A stretch of 6,625 nt of DNA from an uncultured bacterium (lineage in GTDB: Bacteria > Pseudomonadota > Gammaproteobacteria > Burkholderiales > Burkholderiaceae_D): the NCBI GenBank assembly GCA_903872555.1, contig CAIQLE010000002.1, positions 1 through 6,625 of the forward strand. The letters run 5' to 3'. The position numbers and the translations under genes are program-made. How positions within the stretch are numbered: the first letter of the stretch is position 1; each line of letters begins with the position of its first letter. The notes below the pieces were generated by a model. That model was not told where the DNA came from and ran no database searches. It saw only the letters and a program-made list of their open reading frames with translations. This document shows positions 1 to 5,546 of the stretch, piece by piece.

Positions 1-140
1 GATAACTTTAGCCCGCCAACGTAGGCTGATTCAAGCTGAGATGCTTGCGCTCAGTCCGCGAACAAGGCTGCATCAGTGCTTCAACAGCAGCTTGCTATTT
101 TTGAATCATTCGAAAAATCCTGCTCAATCACCCTAAATTT

Positions 141-154
141 TTGACTGGAATCAA
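141..154 (+). promoter_or_regulatory. Putative FNR/Anr-type binding site upstream of phaC
   Basis: The sequence TTGAC-TGGA-ATCAA matches the FNR/Anr/Dnr consensus TTGAT-N4-ATCAA at 9 of 10 specified positions. Its centre (147.5) lies about 70 bp before the GTG at 218. A TATAAT-like hexamer begins about 20 bp after the box, close to the 22 bp expected of a class II FNR-activated promoter (site centred near -41.5). No good -35 element is visible, which is also usual for such promoters. I infer that the operon is induced at low oxygen (or by NO if a Dnr-type regulator binds). A chance match is possible, but the position makes it less likely. Confidence 0.6.
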
Positions 155-174
155 TATTCTGAAGGAAAAAGTCT

Positions 175-180
175 TGTATT
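175..180 (+). promoter_or_regulatory. Candidate -10 element of the operon promoter
   Basis: TGTATT matches TATAAT at 4 of 6 positions and starts 20 bp after the end of the FNR-like palindrome. If used, transcription would begin near 187 and the FNR-like site would be centred near -39.5. The overlapping TATTCG at 177-182 would place the site at exactly -41.5 but is a poorer hexamer. The call rests mainly on spacing to the palindrome. Confidence 0.25.
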
Positions 181-217
181 CGGGCAATTAATTACTTTCG
201 GGAATGCATAATCGAAC

Positions 218-2068
218 GTGAGTTTCTTACCTTTTACGAGATCGATTGACATCATGCCGCAAGCAGCCCCCACCCCCGAAGCGCCGAATACAAGTCCCCG
301 CAATCTGCTGTCAGCAGAAAACGCCAAAAAGCTGGATCAGGCCGTGCATGAGCAGCTCTCACGGGCCACCATGGGCCTGTCGCCAATCTCCCTGGCGCTG
401 GCTTGCGCTGACTGGGCCATGCATCTGGCAGCCTCACCGGGGCAGCAAATGCTGCTGGCGCAGAAGGCAGCTGAGCTTATTCAGCAGCAGATGCAACAAC
501 CCTTGAACAAGCTGAGCAACTATCAGCCGTATCAGGAAACGGATAGCCGCTTCAGTGATCCGGCTTGGTCGCACTGGCCCTTCAATATGCTCAAAGAGAG
601 TTTCAAAGCAGGCGACGGTTGGTGGCAGGAAGCTACTCAGGTCGACGGCATGTCAGCCCACAGGCAACAGATGGTGAGTTTTTTTGCGCGTCAGTGGATG
701 GACGCGATGTCGCCCTCAAACTGGCTGAGCACCAATCCTCAGGTGATTGCCCATAGCATTGAGACTGGTGGTCAGAGTTTATTGCATGGCATGAATCTGT
801 TTTTGCAGGATGCGCATCAGTCGGCATTGCCGCCGCAGGCCAGTCCGGATGAACTGGCAGCTTTGCCCTTCGCAGTCGGTAAGGATGTCGCCATCACGCC
901 AGGTAAAGTGGTCTTTCGCAATCATTTGATTGAACTGATTCAGTACGAAGCAAAGACTAAGAAGGTGGCCGCTGAGCCTGTGCTGATCATTCCTTCGCCG
1001 ATCATGAAGTACTACATCATGGATCTGTCACCGCAAAACTCCATGGTGCGTTATCTGGTCGAGCAAGGTTTGACGGTGTTGATGATTTCATGGCTCAATC
1101 CGGATGCCAGTGATCGTGATCTGGGTATGGATGATTATTTGCAGTCCGGTGTAATGGAGGCGATGCAGCAGACCAGCAGCCTGTGCGCAAGCCCTTCCAT
1201 ACACACCATGGGTTACTGTCTGGGGGGTACCTTTCTGGCTATCGTCGCTGCCTTGCTCGGGTCCAAAGAGTTTGCAAAGGTCCATGACAAGGGCAGGGCT
1301 GCCAAAGAAGCGGTCATGCCCAAGCTGGCGAGTGTGACTCTGCTGGCTGCGCAGACAGATTTTTCCGAAGCCGGTGAGCTGGGAATTTTTATTGATGATG
1401 ATCAGCTAAAGACCTTGCGCGAACAGATTAATCGTAAGGGCTATCTGTCTGGCCGTCAGATGGCAGGTACTTTCCAGTTCCTGCATTCTAAAGATCTGAT
1501 CTGGTCGCACCATACGCAGCGCTATCTGATGGGCGAAGATGATACAGGCAGTGATCTGATGAGCTGGAATGCGGATACCACCCATCTGCCACAGCGCATG
1601 CATGCGGAGTATTTAGATTCCTTATTTCTTAAAGACGATCTGATTCAGGGTCATTACGAAGTCGCAGGCATACCGGTGGCACTTAAAAATCTGAAGATGC
1701 CTTTGCTGGTGGTGGGTACCGTGCGCGACCATGTATCGCCCTGGCGCTCTGTTTACAAAATTCATTTATACACCGACACCGATACCACCTTCATACTCGC
1801 AGCCGGCGGTCACAATGCCGGCATCGTGTCCGAACCCGGACGTGCACGGCGCAGTTATCAGATCGGACGGGTAAAGGAAGGTGCGGACTGGATAAATTCA
1901 GATGAGTGGATAGCGACAGCGCCCCGTATTGAAGGCTCCTGGTGGGAAGCATGGAGTGAATGGCTGCAGGAACAAAGCTCCAAACAAGTGAATGCGCGTG
2001 ACATTGATGCAGCATCGGTGCTGTGTGATGCGCCGGGCGAATATGTGATGGTGAGATATGTCGACTGA
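218..2068 (+). CDS. phaC: Polyhydroxyalkanoate synthase (class I-like PhaC)
   Basis: Polymerises (R)-3-hydroxyacyl-CoA into polyhydroxyalkanoate, releasing CoA, at the surface of cytoplasmic storage granules. The 616 residues have the PhaC layout: an N-terminal PhaC domain with DAMSPSNWLSTNP (162-174) and GKDVAITPG (221-229), then an alpha/beta-hydrolase core. The lipase-like box GYCLGG (332-337) carries the catalytic Cys334; Asp504 lies in RDHVSPW and His532 in GGHNAGIV, completing the triad. The Asp-His distance (28) equals that of Ralstonia eutropha PhaC as I remember it, while Cys-Asp (170) is about 9 longer. Class I enzymes usually read PPWINKYY where this has PSPIMKYY (259-266), suggesting a distinct sub-branch. 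No signal peptide or membrane segment is seen. The start is uncertain: GTG 218 has GGGA 14 bp upstream; ATG 254 (604 aa) has GAGA 12 bp upstream and is equally plausible. First gene of the operon, overlapping the next by 11 bp. Confidence 0.95.
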   Translation: MSFLPFTRSIDIMPQAAPTPEAPNTSPRNLLSAENAKKLDQAVHEQLSRATMGLSPISLALACADWAMHLAASPGQQMLLAQKAAELIQQQMQQPLNKLSNYQPYQETDSRFSDPAWSHWPFNMLKESFKAGDGWWQEATQVDGMSAHRQQMVSFFARQWMDAMSPSNWLSTNPQVIAHSIETGGQSLLHGMNLFLQDAHQSALPPQASPDELAALPFAVGKDVAITPGKVVFRNHLIELIQYEAKTKKVAAEPVLIIPSPIMKYYIMDLSPQNSMVRYLVEQGLTVLMISWLNPDASDRDLGMDDYLQSGVMEAMQQTSSLCASPSIHTMGYCLGGTFLAIVAALLGSKEFAKVHDKGRAAKEAVMPKLASVTLLAAQTDFSEAGELGIFIDDDQLKTLREQINRKGYLSGRQMAGTFQFLHSKDLIWSHHTQRYLMGEDDTGSDLMSWNADTTHLPQRMHAEYLDSLFLKDDLIQGHYEVAGIPVALKNLKMPLLVVGTVRDHVSPWRSVYKIHLYTDTDTTFILAAGGHNAGIVSEPGRARRSYQIGRVKEGADWINSDEWIATAPRIEGSWWEAWSEWLQEQSSKQVNARDIDAASVLCDAPGEYVMVRYVD

Positions 2069-2876
2069 ATCTGTAGCAACACAAACTATCCAAGCGGCGC
2101 AGCAGCTTGCAGGGTTGTTCAGCCTGCAAGGGAAAAAAGGCCTGGTACTAGGCATCGCGAATGAACACAGTATCGCCTGGGCCTGTGCGCGGCTGGCAAA
2201 GCAGATGGGCGCCGAAGTCGTAGCCACTTGTCTGAACGAGAAAGCACGTCCATATGTCGAGCCGCTGACCCAGCCGTTGGGCATCGATCTGGTGACCTGT
2301 AATGTGGAAGACAGCGGGGCCATGGAAGCTTTGGTTCAGCATGCTGTGAGTCAGTTGGGACAGATTGATTTCGTGATCCATTCCATTGCCTGGGCGCCGC
2401 TGGAAGATTTGCATGGCCGTGTGATCGATAGCTCCAGTATCGGTTTCGCGCGCGCGATGGAAGTGTCCTGCCATTCATTTGCAACGCTGGCAAAATTCGT
2501 CACGCCGCATATGCCAGAGGGCGGCAGTCTGCTGACCATGACTTATCTGGGCGCTGATGAAGCCGTGCCGCATTACGGACTGATGGGTCCGGTCAAGGCT
2601 GCATTGGAATCACTGGTGCGCTATATGGCCATGGAACTGGGGCCCAACAAAATACGTGTGCATGCCGTCTCACCGGGCCCTGTGCCTACCCGCGCTGCGT
2701 CCGGCATAGCTGCCTTCGATCAGCTGATGCAGCATGCGGTTGATAAATCACCGCTGGGCCGGCTGGTGTCGCTGGATGAAGTCGCACAGCTATGTGCCTT
2801 CCTCTGCACCGATGCTTCTTCTGGCATGACTGGGCAGACGATTTATGTCGATGCCGGCTGTCATGCAGTTGATTGA
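2058..2876 (+). CDS. fabI: FabI-type enoyl-thioester (enoyl-ACP/CoA) reductase
   Basis: A 272-residue short-chain dehydrogenase of the FabI branch, reducing trans-2-enoyl thioesters to saturated acyl thioesters with NAD(P)H. The FabI-specific cofactor loop, with glycine at 32 and SIA at 38-40 (GIANEHSIAW), replaces the classical TGxxxGxG. The catalytic set Tyr163, Tyr173, Lys180 has the same spacing (10 and 7) as Tyr146/Tyr156/Lys163 of E. coli FabI, followed by PGPVPTRAASGI, the counterpart of its PGPIRTLAASGI. There are about 20 extra N-terminal residues relative to E. coli FabI (262 aa). ATG 2058 is the first start after an in-frame stop at 2052; GGTGAG at 2050-2055 is only 2 bp away, too close for a normal ribosome site, so coupling to phaC translation is likely. 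TTG 2115 would give a more FabI-like N-terminus but is a weaker start. Sitting among acyl-CoA enzymes rather than fatty-acid synthesis genes, it may be a specialised paralogue acting on CoA esters; that is inference. Confidence 0.93.
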   Translation: MSTESVATQTIQAAQQLAGLFSLQGKKGLVLGIANEHSIAWACARLAKQMGAEVVATCLNEKARPYVEPLTQPLGIDLVTCNVEDSGAMEALVQHAVSQLGQIDFVIHSIAWAPLEDLHGRVIDSSSIGFARAMEVSCHSFATLAKFVTPHMPEGGSLLTMTYLGADEAVPHYGLMGPVKAALESLVRYMAMELGPNKIRVHAVSPGPVPTRAASGIAAFDQLMQHAVDKSPLGRLVSLDEVAQLCAFLCTDASSGMTGQTIYVDAGCHAVD

Positions 2877-2901
2877 AAATTGAATCTCATTTAAAGCCAG
2901 C

Positions 2902-4338
2902 ATGAACAAGACACCTGATATTGATTTCATCGAGAACCTCACCTACGATGAATTGCACCTAGGCCAGAGCGCCACCCTGACACGTACCCTGACGTTGGAT
3001 GATATTCGCGCCTTTGCCGCTGTCTCCGGCGATACCAATCCGGCCCACCTCGATCCTGAATATGCCAACGACACCTTGTTCCATGGGGTGATAGCGCATG
3101 GCATGTGGGGCGGAGCACTGATATCCGCTGTCCTTGGTACGCAATTCCCCGGACCGGGAACGATTTATCTGCAACAGGATTTGCATTTTACAAAGCCAGT
3201 GCGCATAGGCGATACGCTCACCGTCACGGTCACCGTGACCGCCAAAGACGATGAAAAAAAACGCGTAGAGCTAGAGTGCAATGTCACGAATCAGAAAGGC
3301 GATTCAGTGTTGCATGGTCAGGCGCGAGTCATCGCACCGGCACAAAAGGTACGTCGCCCGAAAATTATTGCGCCGCATATTCAGTTGCTCGATCCTGAAA
3401 TGCGCATGAAAGCTTTGCTCAGCATGGCGGATAATTTAGAGGCTTTGCGCTGCGCGGTTGTTCATCCCTGCGATATCGAATCACTCACCGGTGCCCTGGA
3501 TGCAGCTCGTCTGGGTCTGATCATTCCGGTGCTGATAGGACCACTGGAAAAGATGCGCGCTATAGCCGCACAGGCCGGCATCGATATCAGCGGCTGTCAA
3601 CAAATCGCCGTGCCGCACAGTCATGCCGCCGCTGACAAGGCCAGCGAGATGGCCGCCAGAGGCGAGGTCGAGCTGTTAATGAAAGGCAGCCTGCACACCG
3701 ATGAACTGATCCATGCCGTGCTGGCCCAGCCCGCTTTGCGCACAGGCCGGCGCATGTCGCATGTGTTCCGTTTTGATGTGCCCTTGTATCCCAAGCCCTT
3801 GCTCGTCACGGATGCTGCGCTGAATATATTTCCTACCCTCGCAGAGAAAGCCGACATCATCCAGAACGCGATAGATTTTGCGCACATCATGGGCAATCAA
3901 AACCCTAAAGTGGCTATCCTGTCGGCGGTGGAGACCATCAACCCCAGCATTCCTTCCACGATTGATGCCGCTGCCTTGTGCAAGATGGCCATGCGCGGGC
4001 AAATTGTTGGCGGCATACTCGATGGACCGCTCGCCTTTGATAACGCGATTTCATCGCAGGCAGCACTGATCAAACACATAGATTCACCCGTTGCAGGGGA
4101 TGCCGATATTCTCGCTGTGCCTGATCTGGAATCCGGCAATATGCTGGCCAAGCAACTCGAATATTTTGCCGGTGCGACCGGCGCCGGTCTGGTGCTCGGT
4201 GCGCGAGTGCCGATTGCACTGACCAGCCGTGCCGATGGCCCATCCGTACGCGTGGCTTCCGCCTTGCTTGCGCTGGTCGCCGCGCATCATCTGCGGGATG
4301 ATCCTGTGCGTAAAACTCAGCTAGCCTCAGGCAGCTGA
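2902..4338 (+). CDS. Bifunctional MaoC-type enoyl-CoA hydratase / phosphate acyltransferase
   Basis: A two-domain fusion of 478 residues. Residues ~10-145 form a MaoC/PhaJ-like hot-dog hydratase that interconverts trans-2-enoyl-CoA and (R)-3-hydroxyacyl-CoA; the hydratase-2 pair Asp44-x4-His49 is present in SGDTNPAHLDP, followed by FHGVIAHGMW. Residues ~165-475 form a phosphate acetyl/butyryltransferase domain converting acyl-CoA plus phosphate to acyl phosphate. Landmarks are LLMKGSLHTDE (258-268), SAVETINP (341-348), GGILDGPLAFDNA (370-382) and SRAD (442-445). The SAVE..NP, STIDAAALCKMA and DGPLAFDNA segments look more like phosphotransbutyrylase than the long E. coli Pta, so C3-C4 or longer acyl groups are possible. 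The linker (~146-165) is basic and short. ATG 2902 follows fabI by 25 bp with only a weak AAAG upstream. It links the PHA side of the operon to the kinase encoded next. Fusions of this kind are an established annotated family; substrate range is inferred. Confidence 0.93.
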   Translation: MNKTPDIDFIENLTYDELHLGQSATLTRTLTLDDIRAFAAVSGDTNPAHLDPEYANDTLFHGVIAHGMWGGALISAVLGTQFPGPGTIYLQQDLHFTKPVRIGDTLTVTVTVTAKDDEKKRVELECNVTNQKGDSVLHGQARVIAPAQKVRRPKIIAPHIQLLDPEMRMKALLSMADNLEALRCAVVHPCDIESLTGALDAARLGLIIPVLIGPLEKMRAIAAQAGIDISGCQQIAVPHSHAAADKASEMAARGEVELLMKGSLHTDELIHAVLAQPALRTGRRMSHVFRFDVPLYPKPLLVTDAALNIFPTLAEKADIIQNAIDFAHIMGNQNPKVAILSAVETINPSIPSTIDAAALCKMAMRGQIVGGILDGPLAFDNAISSQAALIKHIDSPVAGDADILAVPDLESGNMLAKQLEYFAGATGAGLVLGARVPIALTSRADGPSVRVASALLALVAAHHLRDDPVRKTQLASGS

Positions 4339-4347
4339 GCCGGCGTT

Positions 4348-5544
4348 ATGGCTATTCTTGCGGTCAATGCGGGTTCGTCTTCGCTGAAATTTTCTCTCCA
4401 TCCTTTGCAGGCGCAGCAGGTAATGCCCGCTGTGCTGACGGGAAGTATTCAGGGACTGGAGCCGCGCGGTGCTCCTGAGATGCGCTGGAGCAGTGCGCAG
4501 AATACGCAGACACAGACGCACACACAGATGCTGCCCGTCAGTGCGGATGATCCGTTTGCCTCTGCACTCAAGCACTTGCGTGAACTCTTGCAGCAACTGC
4601 CGGGCTTGCCCGCACCGCGTGCGGTATCACATCGTGTGGTGCATGGTGGTGCAGCCTTCAGTGCCAGCGTATTAGTCAATGAAGCTATTTTGCAGCAGCT
4701 GGAAAAGCTAAATAGTCTGGCACCGCTGCATCAGCCTCACAATATTGCAGGCATACGCGCCTTTACAGAAGCCTTTCCCAGCGTGCCACAGATTGCCTGT
4801 TTCGATACGGCTTATCACGCCAGCGCACCGGCGCTGCATCAGGCCTTCGCACTGCCGCAAGTTTTAACGGATCAGGGAGTGCGCCGTTATGGCTTTCATG
4901 GTCTGTCCTATCAGTACATCATCGGCGCTCTGGCAGAAAATAGTCAGCGCGCCGGTGGGCGGGTGCTGATGGCGCATCTGGGAAATGGCGCCAGCTTATG
5001 CGCTGCGCTTGATGGCAAGAGCATGGCCTCGACCATGGGTTTTTCCGCACTTGATGGACTCATGATGGGTTCACGCTCAGGTGCGCTGGATCCGGGCGTA
5101 TTGTTGTATCTGATGGAGCAGGGCTGGGATCACCAGAAAATTGAACGTCTGCTGTACAAAGACAGCGGGCTGCTCGGTGTGTCGGGTATATCAGCTGACA
5201 TGCGTAAGCTGCGCGCAGATAGCAGTCCCGAAGCAAAGAAAGCGATTGCGCTCTTTACGCATCGTATCGTCAGGGAGAGTGGTGCCATGCTTGCCTGTCT
5301 GCAGGGGCTAGATGTGATCGCATTTAGTGGTGGCATTGGTGAGCATGATGCGCTGCTGCGTGAACAGGTCTGTGCTGCACTGGCCTGGGTCGGTGTACAG
5401 ATCGATGCTGAAAAAAATCAGACTGCACTAGGTGATGCAATTGCTGCGGTACACTCTGCGGCCAGTTCCATAGAGGTTTGGGTCATCCCAACCGACGAGG
5501 GGCGCGTTGCTGCGCGCGAAGCAGCCAGTCTTTTGAATGTTTGA
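4348..5544 (+). CDS. ackA: Acetate/propionate-family kinase
   Basis: Transfers phosphate between acyl phosphate and ADP, giving short-chain acid plus ATP (reversible, cytoplasmic). The 398 residues match the usual ~400 aa. All landmark residues of the ASKHA-fold acetate kinases are visible: NAGSSSLK (Asn7, Ser10, Ser12, Lys14), HRVVHGG (Arg96), APLHQPHN (His128), CFDTAYH (Asp153), RYGFHG (His184), MAHLGNGAS, MGSRSGALDPG (Arg243), FSGGIGEHD and TDEGR (Glu384). The enzyme should therefore be active. Acetate, propionate and butyrate kinases cannot be told apart safely here; the Ptb-like domain upstream makes a broader or longer-chain substrate possible. ATG 4348 lies 9 bp after the previous stop and gives the conserved N-terminus MAILAVNAG; the nearest purine-rich site (TGAG, 4336-4339) is the previous gene's own stop region, pointing to coupled translation. 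Residues 52-60 are an odd Thr/Gln run encoded by a hexamer repeat. Confidence 0.96.
   Translation: MAILAVNAGSSSLKFSLHPLQAQQVMPAVLTGSIQGLEPRGAPEMRWSSAQNTQTQTHTQMLPVSADDPFASALKHLRELLQQLPGLPAPRAVSHRVVHGGAAFSASVLVNEAILQQLEKLNSLAPLHQPHNIAGIRAFTEAFPSVPQIACFDTAYHASAPALHQAFALPQVLTDQGVRRYGFHGLSYQYIIGALAENSQRAGGRVLMAHLGNGASLCAALDGKSMASTMGFSALDGLMMGSRSGALDPGVLLYLMEQGWDHQKIERLLYKDSGLLGVSGISADMRKLRADSSPEAKKAIALFTHRIVRESGAMLACLQGLDVIAFSGGIGEHDALLREQVCAALAWVGVQIDAEKNQTALGDAIAAVHSAASSIEVWVIPTDEGRVAAREAASLLNV
4504..4527 (+). repeat. Four imperfect hexamer repeats inside ackA
   Basis: Four consecutive units, ACGCAG, ACACAG, ACGCAC and ACACAG, encode alternating Thr-Gln/Thr-His in the N-terminal domain of the kinase (residues 53-60). 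The segment falls between conserved motifs (NAGSSS and HRVVHGG), where these kinases vary. Gain or loss of one unit would stay in frame. The repeat is short and could be chance low complexity. Confidence 0.5.
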
Positions 5545-5546
5545 TC

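Noticed and set aside
36..54. Short inverted repeat CTGAG-N9-CTCAG as a terminator for an upstream gene
   Set aside because: Only 5 bp of stem and no following T-run; not a convincing intrinsic terminator.
103..111. GAAT-C-ATTC palindrome upstream of the FNR-like box
   Set aside because: A very short palindrome in AT-rich DNA, matching no operator I can name; likely chance.
2..136. Open frame of 44 codons from the window edge to a TAA at 134-136, possibly the C-terminus of an upstream gene
   Set aside because: It has no recognisable motif, and an open run of this length in 135 bp can occur by chance; too weak to call as a partial gene, though upstream sequence could settle it.
1791..2323. 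Minus-strand open frames of 112 and 141 codons across the phaC/fabI junction
   Set aside because: They lie opposite two well-supported genes, have no recognisable domain and are Ser/Arg/Cys-rich as expected of antisense shadows.
4449..4679. Minus-strand open frame with a Cys-Val repeat opposite ackA
   Set aside because: The repeat is simply the complement of the CA-rich hexamer repeat in ackA; no start context or homology.
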